A stretch of 64,000 nt of DNA from Collinsella aerofaciens (lineage in GTDB: Bacteria > Actinomycetota > Coriobacteriia > Coriobacteriales > Coriobacteriaceae). Position numbers and translations under genes: made by a program. Numbering within the stretch: position 1 is the stretch's first letter; the number at the start of each line of letters is the position of its first letter. Below the pieces are notes generated by a model that saw nothing but the letters and a program-made list of their open reading frames with translations, ran no database searches and was not told the origin of the DNA. Of the stretch, positions 23,280 through 32,554 are shown one piece after another. The stretch is taken from assembly GCF_028209625.1 (NCBI RefSeq), contig NZ_JAQLDU010000006.1:54666-118665 (forward strand). Reading direction: 5' to 3'.

Positions 23280-24371
23280 TTACGCCTCGCCTCCCTTCTT
23301 GGAATCTTTGCGCGTGCGGGACGTCTCGGGGGCGTTCTTGAGGAACTCGGGGTCACCGGAATAATGGCACGCAGAATAGTGACCGGACTCGGTGACAACG
23401 CGCTCGGGGCGCTGCTTGCGGCACTTGTCCGTCGCATAGGGGCAACGAGGAGAGAATACGCAGCCCTCAGGCAAGTTCATGAGCGAAGGCGGGTTGCCGT
23501 GAATCGGCGTCAGCGGCTTCTTCTCCTCGATGGCCTGCTCCGGGATGGAGCGGATAAGGCCCCAGGTGTAGGGGTGGCGGCTCTCGTAGAAGATTTCCTC
23601 GGCAGTACCGAACTCGACGGGACGGCCGGCGTACATAACCATGATTTTGTCGGCCATATCGGCGACAACGCCCAGGTCATGGGTAATCATGATAATGGCG
23701 TTGCCGTTCTTCTGCTGCATCTCCTGCATGAGCTCGATAATCTGAGCCTGAATGGTAACGTCCAGAGCCGTCGTGGGCTCGTCGGCAATCAGGATATCGG
23801 GATCGCAGGCAAGGGCCATAGCAATCATGACGCGCTGACGCATACCGCCGGAGAACTGGTGCGGATACTCATTGACGCGCTTCTCGGGCTCGGGGATACC
23901 CACGAGGTCCAAAAGCTCGGTGGCGCGCTTGAGCGCCTCCTGCTTGGAGTAGCCACGGTGCAGACGAAGGCCCTCGCCCACCTGCTTGCCGATCTTATAG
24001 ACCGGGTTCAAGGAGGTCATAGGATCCTGGAAGATCATCGCGATATCGTTACCGCGAATGTGCTGCATCTCTTCCTCGGTCATCTCGAGGATAGAACGAC
24101 CGCGATAGCGAACGTCGCCGCCCTCAATCTTTCCCGGAGGCATCGAGATAAGACCCATGATGGTCATGGCGGTCACGGACTTACCGGAGCCGGACTCACC
24201 GACGACACCCAGGGTCTCGCCGCGATCGAGCGTGTAGGAAACACCGTCGACAGCGCGAACGACGCCATCCTCGGTGTGGAAATACATCTTAAGGTCATCG
24301 ACCTCGAGCAGATGCTGGCCCTCGGGAACCGGCTGGTCCTTCAGGTCCACATAGTTCTTATTCTTCTTCAT
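23280..24371 (-). CDS. oppD: Oligopeptide ABC transporter ATPase OppD
   Basis: 363 residues. Walker A GESGSGKSVTA, signature FSGGMRQRVMIA, Walker B ILIADEPTTALD. The C-terminal domain has the cysteine segment GCVFSPRCPYATDKC. It forms the ATPase heterodimer with OppF at the inner membrane face. The ATG at 24371 follows the oppC stop by two bases; an AAGGACG ten bases upstream lies inside oppC. Confidence 0.93.
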   Translation of the reverse strand: MKKNKNYVDLKDQPVPEGQHLLEVDDLKMYFHTEDGVVRAVDGVSYTLDRGETLGVVGESGSGKSVTAMTIMGLISMPPGKIEGGDVRYRGRSILEMTEEEMQHIRGNDIAMIFQDPMTSLNPVYKIGKQVGEGLRLHRGYSKQEALKRATELLDLVGIPEPEKRVNEYPHQFSGGMRQRVMIAMALACDPDILIADEPTTALDVTIQAQIIELMQEMQQKNGNAIIMITHDLGVVADMADKIMVMYAGRPVEFGTAEEIFYESRHPYTWGLIRSIPEQAIEEKKPLTPIHGNPPSLMNLPEGCVFSPRCPYATDKCRKQRPERVVTESGHYSACHYSGDPEFLKNAPETSRTRKDSKKGGEA

Positions 24372-24373
24372 CC

Positions 24374-25309
24374 TTATGCGTCCTTCATCTTGACGTCGAG
24401 GGCGTCACGCAGACCGTCACCCAGCAGGGTGAAGGCGAGCACCGTCGAGAGAATTGCCAGACCGGGCATGATCATCATCCAGGGAGCAGTCAGAAGATAC
24501 TGCTGACCGTCCTGAATCATGGAGCCCCACGAAGGCGTAGGCGGAATAACGCCCATGCCGAGGAAGGACAGAGCGGACTCGGTCAAAATGGCACCACCAA
24601 TGTTCATGGTCGCGTAGACCACGATGGAGGCAACGGAGTTCGGGAAGATGTGACGCACGACGATACGAGCATCGGATGCACCCATCGCGCGCGCAGCGTC
24701 AACATAGTCGTTTTCCTTGACCGTCAGGATCGCGGATCGGAAGACGCGTGCAATAGAAGGCCAGCCGAGAATACCGATGGCGATGAAAACATTCTGAAGA
24801 CCACGGCCGATAACGGCGATCATGGCGACAACGAACAGCACGTACGGGAACGCCAGGAAGATATCCGCGAAGCGCATGATGATCGTATCCCAGATGCCGC
24901 CATAGAAACCGGCCAGGGCGCCCATGATCAGACCGATCACCGTGGAGATGGCGGTGGCCATAATACCGACGGAAAGCGAAACGCGCGCGCCGTAGATAAC
25001 TCGGACGAGAATGTCGCGGCCAAGGGCGTCGGTACCAAACGGGTGCTCGGCACACGGAGCCAGCAGCGAAGTCTCGGCCATGGTAGTCGAGTCGGAAGCC
25101 GTCGGCGACCCGAGCCAGGGCTTAGCCCACAGGTCTGCGGTCAAGGCAACCAAAACGACGATGATAATCCAGCAGATACCGATAACGGCGAGCTTATTCT
25201 TGCGAAGACGCTTGAAAGCGTCGCCCCACAGCGTGCGGGACTTGGCGGGAGCAGATGCGGCCTTGGTGGCGGTAGCCTGCTCCTGAGACTGAGAATCAGT
25301 TTCCTGCAT
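24374..25309 (-). CDS. oppC: Oligopeptide ABC transporter permease OppC
   Basis: 311 residues with six predicted membrane helices. The N-terminal cytoplasmic stretch is rich in Gln, Ala and Lys. The FGTDALGRDILVRVIYGAR segment and the EAA-like loop (ARAMGASDARIVVRHIFPNS) identify the DppC/OppC branch. GGGAGG lies eight bases before the ATG at 25309. Confidence 0.92.
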   Translation of the reverse strand: MQETDSQSQEQATATKAASAPAKSRTLWGDAFKRLRKNKLAVIGICWIIIVVLVALTADLWAKPWLGSPTASDSTTMAETSLLAPCAEHPFGTDALGRDILVRVIYGARVSLSVGIMATAISTVIGLIMGALAGFYGGIWDTIIMRFADIFLAFPYVLFVVAMIAVIGRGLQNVFIAIGILGWPSIARVFRSAILTVKENDYVDAARAMGASDARIVVRHIFPNSVASIVVYATMNIGGAILTESALSFLGMGVIPPTPSWGSMIQDGQQYLLTAPWMMIMPGLAILSTVLAFTLLGDGLRDALDVKMKDA

Positions 25310-25323
25310 GAGACGTACCTCCC

Positions 25324-26361
25324 TTAGGCCTTATCCGACGGACCGCCGAGGCGGATACGCGGGTCGAGGAATGCATAGCTAATGTCGACGAGAAGGTTGA
25401 TCACCATAACGACGACAACGATGAGCGTAACGCCGCCCATAACGATGGGCCAGTCGCGCATGCTAATGGCGCGGTAGACCTCAGAGCCGATACCGGGCCA
25501 GTTAAAGACCGTCTCGGTCAGGATGGCGCCCGAAAGCATGCCGCCGAAGTCGACACCAATATAGGTAACAACGGGGATGAGTGCATTCTTAAGCGCATGC
25601 TTGACGATGATCGCGCGATTGGAGAGACCCTTGGCCTTTGCCGTGCGGATGTAATCCTGATTCATGACGTCGAGTAGCTGCGAGCGCATGATGCGGGCAG
25701 CATAGGCGGTCGAAACCGAAGCCAGCGTAATGGTCGGAAGCACATAGTGCATCCAATCCTGATACTGAGAGCTGGAGCCGCCGGCACCCGAGATCGGCAT
25801 GGAGAATGCGCCGCCGGTGGCATCCTTAAGGATGACGCCAAAGAACAGCTGCAGCAGCATACCGAGCCAGAATGCAGGAACGGCAACGAGGATCGACGTG
25901 GTCAGCGTTACCAAAATATCCCAGAAGGAATAGCGCTTTACCGCCGAAATGATACCCGCACCGATACCCATGATTGCCTCGAGCACAATGGCGCACGCGG
26001 CGAGTTTAACCGTATACGGATACTTCTGGGCAAAGATTTCCGCAACCGGCAGCTTGCGCTGATACGAATTGCCCAGATCGCCATGAAGCAGACCATTCAT
26101 GTAATTCAAGTATTGGTCCACAAGCGACGTTGGAACGGGATCGCCGTTCTCGTCAAGGATCGCGTTGCCGTCCTCGTCCGCCTGGACCAGGTGATAGCGC
26201 ACGCGAAGTTGAAGCTCTACCTCGGGGGACAGAGCCTTGTCTCCACCGATCAGCTTGATCGGGTCTCCCGGCACAATATTCTGGAGGGCGAACAGAATCA
26301 ACGTAACGCCCAAAAATACCGGGATGAACTGAAGCACACGTTTAACGATGTACTTACCCAT
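25324..26361 (-). CDS. oppB: Oligopeptide ABC transporter permease OppB
   Basis: 345 residues with an N-terminal helix (YIVKRVLQFIPVFLGVT) typical of the DppB/OppB branch, then a periplasm-side domain and the membrane helices. The EAA loop is RTAKAKGLSNRAIIVKHALK. Residues about 55-75 hold an acidic insert (QADEDGNAILDENGDP) that is longer than in most homologues. AGGGGAG precedes the ATG. oppC follows after 14 bases. Confidence 0.92.
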   Translation of the reverse strand: MGKYIVKRVLQFIPVFLGVTLILFALQNIVPGDPIKLIGGDKALSPEVELQLRVRYHLVQADEDGNAILDENGDPVPTSLVDQYLNYMNGLLHGDLGNSYQRKLPVAEIFAQKYPYTVKLAACAIVLEAIMGIGAGIISAVKRYSFWDILVTLTTSILVAVPAFWLGMLLQLFFGVILKDATGGAFSMPISGAGGSSSQYQDWMHYVLPTITLASVSTAYAARIMRSQLLDVMNQDYIRTAKAKGLSNRAIIVKHALKNALIPVVTYIGVDFGGMLSGAILTETVFNWPGIGSEVYRAISMRDWPIVMGGVTLIVVVVMVINLLVDISYAFLDPRIRLGGPSDKA

Positions 26362-26392
26362 ACCACTCCCCTATCTAGGGATTAACCTAAAT

Positions 26393-26423
26393 GGGATGCC
26401 GATCGCCAGACCGGCATCCCAAA
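26393..26423 (-). terminator. Hairpin between oppA and oppB
   Basis: A strong stem (GGGATGCCG/CGGCATCCC) in the 157-base gap after oppA. It lacks a long T-run on the minus strand, so it is more likely an mRNA-stabilising or partial termination element giving more binding protein than permease. Confidence 0.6.
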
Positions 26424-26518
26424 ATTACCATCAGCCAGTTTACCCCAGGTTAGGGAGAACTGTATGTTTCCCATGAGGTCTACGTAAATACTTGACCCTC
26501 ATGGAAGCTGCAAAACTC

Positions 26519-28195
26519 TTAGGCGAGCTCAGCGGTACCCAGATCGGCGTGCTTCTGCGGATCGACATAGAGGTACTTGACGCGATCGGAGCCGACGATG
26601 GTGTGCGTGTAGAACATCACCGGGATAACCGGGCAGTCAGCGGCGACCATAGCGTCAGCCTCCTGCATCTTGGCGATGCGCTCGTCGTCGTCAACCGTGG
26701 CACGGGCCTCATCGACCTTGGCATCGAACTCGGAGTTGTTGTAACCAGAGCGGTTGTCGCCACCGAGGGAGTCGGAGTGGAACAGCGGGTACAGGAAGTT
26801 GTCCATGATCGGGTAATCGGCGATCCAGCCCAGACGGCCGAACTGATAGTTGAAGTTCTGATACTGCTCGAGCAGGGCAGACCACTCGGGAGTATCGGAG
26901 ACGGCGGTGACGCCCACCTTGGCGAGGTCGCCGATGATGGACTCCATGATCTCCTTGTGGCCACCGTCCTGGTTGTAGGACAGGGTCACATTGATGCCAC
27001 GATCGCCGTTAGCGCCAGCGGGAGCGACCTTGTCGAGGTACTCGTTAGCCTTGTCGACGTCATAGGCGCAGAACTCCCATGCGCCCTCCTTGTAGCCGGC
27101 GATTCCCGGAGGAACGATGCCGTCAGCGGGGGTACGGGTGCCCTTGAAGATGGTCTTGCAGATGGCCTCACGGTTGATAGCCAAGGAGATGCCCCTGCGC
27201 AGGTCAGCGTTGTTGAACGGCTCGGCCGTGGTATTGCACGTCAGATAGTACGTGGAAGGCTCGGAGCCGAGCAGCATGCGCTCGCCGTCGCCCATGGTGT
27301 AGCCATCCTTGGACTCGCCGCGGTCCTTCTTGGCGGCGTCGATCTGAGCAACGGGAACGTCGCAGACATCGAGGTTGCCGGCCTGGAACTCCTTGTAAGC
27401 GGTCTCCACGTCCTTGATGACCTGGAAGTGGATGGCGTCGATCTTGGCCTTGTCGCCATAGTAATCGTCAAACTTCTTGAGGTTGATCTCCTGACCATCC
27501 TCCCACTTGCCGTCCATCATGAACGGGCCGTTACCGACCGGGGCAAGGTAGAAGCTCTTGACATCGGACTCGGCGCACTCGGGAACCGGGGACAGAGCCG
27601 GGTGAGAGGCGACGAACGGGAAGTCGGCGTAGGCGGAAGTCAGCTTGACGACGAGGGTCTCGTCATCCGGGCAGGTAACGCCGGACAGCTCGGTAGCATT
27701 ACCGGCAAGCAGATCGTCATAGCCCTCGACCATGGAAAGGTGGTAGGAGACCTCGGAAGGACCATACTCGGTAGCGATGGCCGACTTAGTGTTGACCAGG
27801 CGCTCCCAGCCGAGCTTGAAGGACTTGGAGGTAACGTCGTCACCGTTGTGGAACTTGGCCTTCTTGATCTTGAAGGTGAACTCGGTGGCGTCGTCGTTAG
27901 CCTCAAAGGACTCGCAAGCCAGCGGAACGATCTCGCCCTTCTCGTTATCGTACTCCGTCAGAGCGTCGAAGAGCTGATACTCGACCTGAGTGCCCTGATC
28001 CTCCTGGACGTTGTAGGGGTCGATGCAGACCGGGTTGTTGATGTAGAAGTTCAGCGTCGAACCGGACTCAGAACCGGAAGCGTCGCCGCCCTTCTTGCCG
28101 CATGCGGCAAGAAAAGCCATGGAGCTCGCAGCGAGGGTGCCGCCAACAAAGGCGCGACGACCCATAACGGGCTGGTGGAACATAGAATCAGCCAT
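26519..28195 (-). CDS. oppA: Oligopeptide-binding lipoprotein OppA
   Basis: 558 residues, family 5 solute-binding protein. The signal region MGRRAFVGGTLAASSMAFLAAC has a twin-arginine-like GRRAFVG and a lipobox ending at Cys, so it is probably a membrane-anchored lipoprotein, perhaps exported by Tat. The mature protein has the family features NNPVCIDPYN, YQLFDALTEY and RRGISLAINRE. The ATG at 28195 has AAGGAGG five bases upstream. It is the first gene of the opp operon and is followed by a hairpin before oppB. Confidence 0.92.
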   Translation of the reverse strand: MADSMFHQPVMGRRAFVGGTLAASSMAFLAACGKKGGDASGSESGSTLNFYINNPVCIDPYNVQEDQGTQVEYQLFDALTEYDNEKGEIVPLACESFEANDDATEFTFKIKKAKFHNGDDVTSKSFKLGWERLVNTKSAIATEYGPSEVSYHLSMVEGYDDLLAGNATELSGVTCPDDETLVVKLTSAYADFPFVASHPALSPVPECAESDVKSFYLAPVGNGPFMMDGKWEDGQEINLKKFDDYYGDKAKIDAIHFQVIKDVETAYKEFQAGNLDVCDVPVAQIDAAKKDRGESKDGYTMGDGERMLLGSEPSTYYLTCNTTAEPFNNADLRRGISLAINREAICKTIFKGTRTPADGIVPPGIAGYKEGAWEFCAYDVDKANEYLDKVAPAGANGDRGINVTLSYNQDGGHKEIMESIIGDLAKVGVTAVSDTPEWSALLEQYQNFNYQFGRLGWIADYPIMDNFLYPLFHSDSLGGDNRSGYNNSEFDAKVDEARATVDDDERIAKMQEADAMVAADCPVIPVMFYTHTIVGSDRVKYLYVDPQKHADLGTAELA

Positions 28196-28435
28196 GCCAT
28201 CCTCCTTATGAGATAGGACAAAGTGAATTCGGCCGGGCAACGTCGAGACAGCCCAATCGAACCATTCAAACGCGGTCCGCTGTTATGGCTGGTTATGCAA
28301 TGCGGGCCAACGTTTCGCAATACAATAGCGCATTTTATGCACAATTTGGCGCTGATTCCGGTTAACGGTCGAGAATTTCTTTAGTTGGGCGAAGTATGTG
28401 GGGATATTTTGACTCTGTTACAAATATGTAAACAA
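28196..28435. other. Promoter region of the opp operon, no gene seen
   Basis: About 240 bases between the opp start and the secG terminator. The minus strand is A/T rich around 28310-28420; TTGTGC with a TATTG-type -10 sixteen bases on is a weak promoter candidate. No operator recognised. Confidence 0.4.
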
Positions 28436-28463
28436 AAAGGGCCCCGCACATGCGGGACCCTTT
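28436..28463 (-). terminator. Terminator of the secG transcript
   Basis: A 13-bp stem with one mismatch (AAAGGG-CCCGCA paired with TGCGGG-CCCTTT), followed on the minus strand by TTTTTG. It is about 20 bases beyond the secG stop. Confidence 0.85.
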
Positions 28464-28485
28464 ACAAACGCATATACGCCGATGC

Positions 28486-28740
28486 TTAGTAGCCGACGAT
28501 GCCCTGCGGGAAGAAGAACATGCACAGCACGACGCACACGGCAAACACGACAGCCATGATAACGGTCAGGCGGTCAAGGTTCTGCTCCATAACGCCTGTG
28601 GCAGAGCTGGAGTTATACAGCGAGCTAGCGATCATATCCGAAACGCCGGTGCCCTTACCGGAGTGCATCAGGACGAGAATCGTCAGCGCCACGGCAGAAA
28701 CAGCCCAAACGACAAACAGAAGAATCTGAAACGGACCCAT
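28486..28740 (-). CDS. secG: Protein translocase subunit SecG
   Basis: 84 residues with two hydrophobic helices (about residues 5-25 and 57-78) separated by the loop HSGKGTGVSDMIA, diagnostic for SecG. It supports the SecYE channel. AAGGAG lies seven bases before the ATG. Its place after the tpi/gpm genes is the usual actinobacterial order (tpi-secG), here with gpmI inserted between. Confidence 0.93.
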   Translation of the reverse strand: MGPFQILLFVVWAVSAVALTILVLMHSGKGTGVSDMIASSLYNSSSATGVMEQNLDRLTVIMAVVFAVCVVLCMFFFPQGIVGY

Positions 28741-28806
28741 AGATAAGCTCCTTAATAGAACAATTCAAACTCCAGTACTGTACCACAACCTCCAACACTC
28801 CCCCAC

Positions 28807-28837
28807 CTGCCATTTAGGGACGGGGTAGAAATGGCAG
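28807..28837. repeat. 9-bp inverted repeat upstream of secG
   Basis: CTGCCATTT (28807-28815) and AAATGGCAG (28829-28837) in the gpmI-secG gap, upstream of secG on the minus strand. It might be an operator or mRNA hairpin. Confidence 0.5.
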
Positions 28838-28847
28838 AAATACCAAA

Positions 28848-28879
28848 AAGGGGGTCGTCCGGTTGTGGACAACCCCCTT
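28848..28879 (-). terminator. Terminator after gpmI
   Basis: An 8-bp G/C stem (AAGGGGGT/ACCCCCTT), followed on the minus strand by TTTGG. It lies about 26 bases after the gpmI stop and separates secG from the glycolytic operon. Confidence 0.8.
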
Positions 28880-28904
28880 ACTAGAAAACGGTATTTGTTT
28901 TCTA

Positions 28905-30458
28905 TTAGGCCTCGGTGGCGAGCACGCGACCCGTCATCTCGGCGGAAGGCTCAATACCAGCCATGGTGAGCATGGTCGGAGCGATATCGGAAAGACGGCC
29001 GTCCTCGATACCGGTGAGCTGGGCCTTCTCATCAACGATGATGAACGGCACACGGTTGGTGGTGTGAGCCGTAAACGGATGCTTGGAACCGTCGGAAGCG
29101 ACGTCAAACATGTGGTCGGCGTTGCCATGGTCGGCGGTAATCAGCGCAAAGCCGCCCTTGGCGAGAATCGCCGGGACAACCTTGGACAGAGCATCGTCAA
29201 CAGCCTCGACGGCCTTAACGGCGGCGTCGAAGACACCGGTGTGACCAACCATGTCGCAGTTCGCGAAGTTCACGATGTAGAAATCAGCGCGATCCTCGTT
29301 GATTGCGGCGACGAGCTTCTCGGTAACCTCGGGAGCGCTCATCTCGGGCTGCAGATCGTAGGTAGCAACCTTGGGGGAAGCGACGAGCACGCGCTCCTCG
29401 CCCTCCTTGGGCTCCTCGATGCCGCCGTTGAGGAAGAACGTCACGTGGGCGTACTTCTCGGTCTCGGCGGTGTGCAGCTGCTTCAGGCCATTGGCAGCGA
29501 TAACGTCGGCCAGAACGTTCTCGGGGAACGTCTTGGGGAAGGCAACCTCGACGTCAAACGTCGGATCGTACTCGGTCATCGTCACAAAGTGCGACAGCTT
29601 GATCTGCTCGCGCTCAAAGCCGTCGAACTCCTTGTCCGTGAACACGCGGGTCATCTGACGAGCGCGGTCGGGACGGAAGTTGAAGAAGATGGCCGCGTCG
29701 CCCTCGTGGATGCCCTCATTGTGGGCAGCGAAGGGCTCGACGAACTCATCGCCGCGCGGATCCTTCTCGTAGTAGGCCTTGATACCGGCCACGGGGTCGG
29801 TATCGGCATCGGACGCGTTGACCATGACATCGTAGGCACGCTGGATGCGCTCCCAACGGTTATCGCGGTCCATGGCCCAATAACGACCCGAGACGGTGGC
29901 AACGCGAGCGTCGCAACCGGTCTCCTCGGAAATCTTGGCCAAGAAAGCGCAGAACTCGCTCATGTAGCCAGCACCGGACTGCGGGTCAACGTCGCGGCCA
30001 TCCATAAAGGCGTGGACGCGAACGGTCTTGACGCCATGCTGGGCAGCCATCTTGACCAGGGCCTCGACATGGTTCATGTGAGAATGAACGCCGCCGGGGC
30101 TCATAAGGCCCATGAGGTGAAGGGTCTTGCCTTCGGCCTTGACATCGTCCATAGCCTTGACGAAGACCTCGTTCTTGGCGATGGAGCCGTCCTTGATGGC
30201 ATTGTTGATGCGCGAAAGCTCCTGGAAGACGATGCGGCCGGCACCGATATTGAGGTGACCCACCTCGGAGTTGCCCATCTGGCCATCGGGAAGGCCCACG
30301 TCCTCGCCCGAAGCGCCGAGCGTGGTGTGGGGGTATTTCTCGTACAGGCTATCAAGGAAGGGCGTCTTGGCAGCGGCGACGGCGTTCTCGCCATCGGCCG
30401 GAGCCAGGCCACAGCCGTCCATGATGATCAGGAGTGCAGGAAGATGACGCTGTGCCAT
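28905..30458 (-). CDS. gpmI: 2,3-bisphosphoglycerate-independent phosphoglycerate mutase
   Basis: 517 residues, full length. It interconverts 3- and 2-phosphoglycerate using two Mn2+ ions. The alkaline-phosphatase-like metal motifs are visible: LIIMDGCG at the N-terminus, GNSEVGHLNIG with the phosphoserine, and NFANCDMVGHTG and TADHGNAD in the C-terminal part. The ATG at 30458 is six bases after the tpiA stop, so it is cotranscribed with pgk and tpiA. Confidence 0.96.
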   Translation of the reverse strand: MAQRHLPALLIIMDGCGLAPADGENAVAAAKTPFLDSLYEKYPHTTLGASGEDVGLPDGQMGNSEVGHLNIGAGRIVFQELSRINNAIKDGSIAKNEVFVKAMDDVKAEGKTLHLMGLMSPGGVHSHMNHVEALVKMAAQHGVKTVRVHAFMDGRDVDPQSGAGYMSEFCAFLAKISEETGCDARVATVSGRYWAMDRDNRWERIQRAYDVMVNASDADTDPVAGIKAYYEKDPRGDEFVEPFAAHNEGIHEGDAAIFFNFRPDRARQMTRVFTDKEFDGFEREQIKLSHFVTMTEYDPTFDVEVAFPKTFPENVLADVIAANGLKQLHTAETEKYAHVTFFLNGGIEEPKEGEERVLVASPKVATYDLQPEMSAPEVTEKLVAAINEDRADFYIVNFANCDMVGHTGVFDAAVKAVEAVDDALSKVVPAILAKGGFALITADHGNADHMFDVASDGSKHPFTAHTTNRVPFIIVDEKAQLTGIEDGRLSDIAPTMLTMAGIEPSAEMTGRVLATEA

Positions 30459-30463
30459 ATGTC

Positions 30464-31231
30464 CTACTCGCCTGCCTTGACGACCATAGAGGCGAAGTCG
30501 GCAGCCTTGAGCGAAGCGCCGCCCACGAGGGCGCCGTCAACGTCGGGCTTGGCGACGAGCTCAGCGATGTTGCCGGGCTTGGCAGAGCCACCATAGAGAA
30601 CGCGGATGCCGTTAGCGAGCTCCTCGCCGAACATCTCCTTGAGGGTCTCACGGATAGCGCCGCAGACCTCCTGAGCGTCCTCGGCGGTAGCGGTCTTGCC
30701 GGTGCCGATGGCCCAGATGGGCTCGTAGGCGACGACGACCTGCTTGGGGCAGGTGATCTCAAGACCAGCAAGGCCAGCCTTGACCTGGTTCACGACGTGC
30801 TCGACATAGGTGCCAGCCTCGCGGACCTCGAGAGACTCGCCGCAGCAGAAGACGGGAACAAGACCGGCGGCAACGAGAGCCTTGGCCTTCTTGTTCTGAT
30901 CCTCGTCGGTCTCGTGGAAGTAGTCGCGACGCTCGGAGTGACCGATGATGCAGTAGGTGCAGCCAGCGGACTTGAGCATGTCGCAAGAGGACTCACCGGT
31001 GAAGGCACCCTTGGCCTCCCAGTACACGTTCTGTGCACCGAGGGCGATGGGGGCAGCCTGAATGCGGTCATGAACCGTGGTGATGTCAATGGTCGGAGGG
31101 CAGACGAGCACCTCGACGCCAGCCGGAACCTCGGGCAGAGCCTGAGCCAGCTCGTCGGCGAGCTTGGCGGCCTCGGCGACGTCGTTGTTCATCTTCCAGT
31201 TACCAGCGATAAGAAGGGTGCGATTAGGCAT
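30464..31231 (-). CDS. tpiA: Triosephosphate isomerase
   Basis: 255 residues. Features: AGNWKMNN at the N-terminus with the catalytic Lys, GHSERR with the catalytic His, YEPIWAIGTGKTA with the catalytic Glu and loop 6, and YGGSAKPGN near the end. The ATG at 31231 overlaps the pgk end by eight bases, with TGGAGG about nine bases upstream inside pgk; a longer upstream reading frame is not supported. Confidence 0.97.
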   Translation of the reverse strand: MPNRTLLIAGNWKMNNDVAEAAKLADELAQALPEVPAGVEVLVCPPTIDITTVHDRIQAAPIALGAQNVYWEAKGAFTGESSCDMLKSAGCTYCIIGHSERRDYFHETDEDQNKKAKALVAAGLVPVFCCGESLEVREAGTYVEHVVNQVKAGLAGLEITCPKQVVVAYEPIWAIGTGKTATAEDAQEVCGAIRETLKEMFGEELANGIRVLYGGSAKPGNIAELVAKPDVDGALVGGASLKAADFASMVVKAGE

Positions 31232-32414
31232 CGAGAAGCGCCTCCACTCCGGGCAGGGCCTTACCCTCGACGAGCTCCATGGAAGCGCCACCACCGGTGG
31301 AGATCCAGCTCATCTTGTCGGCCAGGTTGAACTTGTTGACAGCCGCGACAGAGTCACCACCGCCGATGATCGAGGTGCAGTCGGCCTCGGCGACGGCCTC
31401 GGCGATAGCCTGGGTGCCGTGAGCGAAGTTATCGAACTCGAAGACGCCCATGGGGCCGTTCCAGAACACGGTCTTGGCGCCCTTGACAGCCTCGGCGTAG
31501 AGCTCCTCGGTCTTGGGGCCGATGTCCATGCCCTCACGATCGTCGGGGATAGCGTCGGAAGCGACAACCTCGGGGACAGCGTCCTCGCCAAAGTGATCGG
31601 CAACGCGGTTGTCGATGGGGAGCAGGATCTTGACGCCCTTCTCCTCGGCCTTCTTGAGCATCTCGCCGGCACGCTCGACCCAGTCCTCTTCCTTGAGGGA
31701 CTGACCGACGGTCAGGCCCTGAGCCAGGAAGAAGGTGTAGGCCATGCCGCCACCGATGATCAGGGTATCAGCGGAGTCGATGAGGTGATCGAGAACGCCG
31801 ATCTTGGAGGAAACCTTGGAACCGCCGACGATAGCGACGAAGGGGCGCTCGGGCTCGGCGAAGATGCCGGTCAGCGTGTCGACCTCCTTCTCGAGCAGGA
31901 AGCCGGCGACGGCAGGCAGGTAAGCGGCGGGGCCCACGACGGAACCCTGGGCGCGGTGAGCGGTGCCGAAAGCATCGAGAACGAAGACGTCACCATAGGA
32001 AGCGAGCTTCTTGGCGATCTCGGGATCGTTCTTCTTCTCACGCTTGTCGAAACGGACGTTCTCGAGAACGAGGACCTTGCCCGGCTCGACGGCGGCAACA
32101 GCCTCGGCGGCCTTCTCGCCGTAGGTGTCGGCGACAAAGGCAACATCGAGACCAGAGAGCTCAGCGAGCTTCTTGGCGACAGGCTCAAGGGAGAGCTCGG
32201 GCTGGAAGCCGGTGCCATCGGGACGGCCGAGGTGGCTCATGAGGATGACGCGAGCGTTGTGCTCAACGAGGTAGTTGATGGTGGGCAGGGCAGCCTTGAT
32301 GCGGGTGGTGTCGCCAACGACGCCATCCTTGATAGGCACGTTGAAGTCAACGCGGACGAGAACGCGCTTGCCGTCGACATCGATGTCGCGGACGGTCTTC
32401 TTGGTAAAGGCCAT
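31224..32414 (-). CDS. pgk: Phosphoglycerate kinase
   Basis: 396 residues. It makes ATP and 3-phosphoglycerate from 1,3-bisphosphoglycerate. Features: RVLVRVDFNVPI, SHLGRPDG, the hinge region LIIGGGMAYTF and the C-terminal STGGGASMELVEGK nucleotide loop. The ATG at 32414 is chosen because the family sequence MAFTKKTVRDID starts there. It is downstream of gapA, separated by a terminator-like hairpin, which would let gapA be expressed more than pgk. Confidence 0.97.
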   Translation of the reverse strand: MAFTKKTVRDIDVDGKRVLVRVDFNVPIKDGVVGDTTRIKAALPTINYLVEHNARVILMSHLGRPDGTGFQPELSLEPVAKKLAELSGLDVAFVADTYGEKAAEAVAAVEPGKVLVLENVRFDKREKKNDPEIAKKLASYGDVFVLDAFGTAHRAQGSVVGPAAYLPAVAGFLLEKEVDTLTGIFAEPERPFVAIVGGSKVSSKIGVLDHLIDSADTLIIGGGMAYTFFLAQGLTVGQSLKEEDWVERAGEMLKKAEEKGVKILLPIDNRVADHFGEDAVPEVVASDAIPDDREGMDIGPKTEELYAEAVKGAKTVFWNGPMGVFEFDNFAHGTQAIAEAVAEADCTSIIGGGDSVAAVNKFNLADKMSWISTGGGASMELVEGKALPGVEALLDA

Positions 32415-32472
32415 GTTTGCTTCTACCTTTCGTACGTGTCTGCCTCCCATTACGGCAGACGATTTCCTATAA

Positions 32473-32519
32473 AAAGGGCGCGACCCTAGGGTGTAAGCCC
32501 TATGAGGCCGCGCCCTTCT
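32473..32519 (-). terminator. Hairpin/terminator between gapA and pgk
   Basis: Arms AAGGGCGCG and CGCGCCCTT with an inner hairpin; the minus strand continues TTTTTA. It probably ends most gapA transcripts. Confidence 0.82.
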
Positions 32520-32554
32520 TTAGACGCTCAACGAGCTATTCGCTAAAAGCTAAA

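Noticed and set aside
22194..24506. Long plus-strand open frame opposite oppF and oppD
   Set aside because: A codon-bias shadow of the two ATPase genes.
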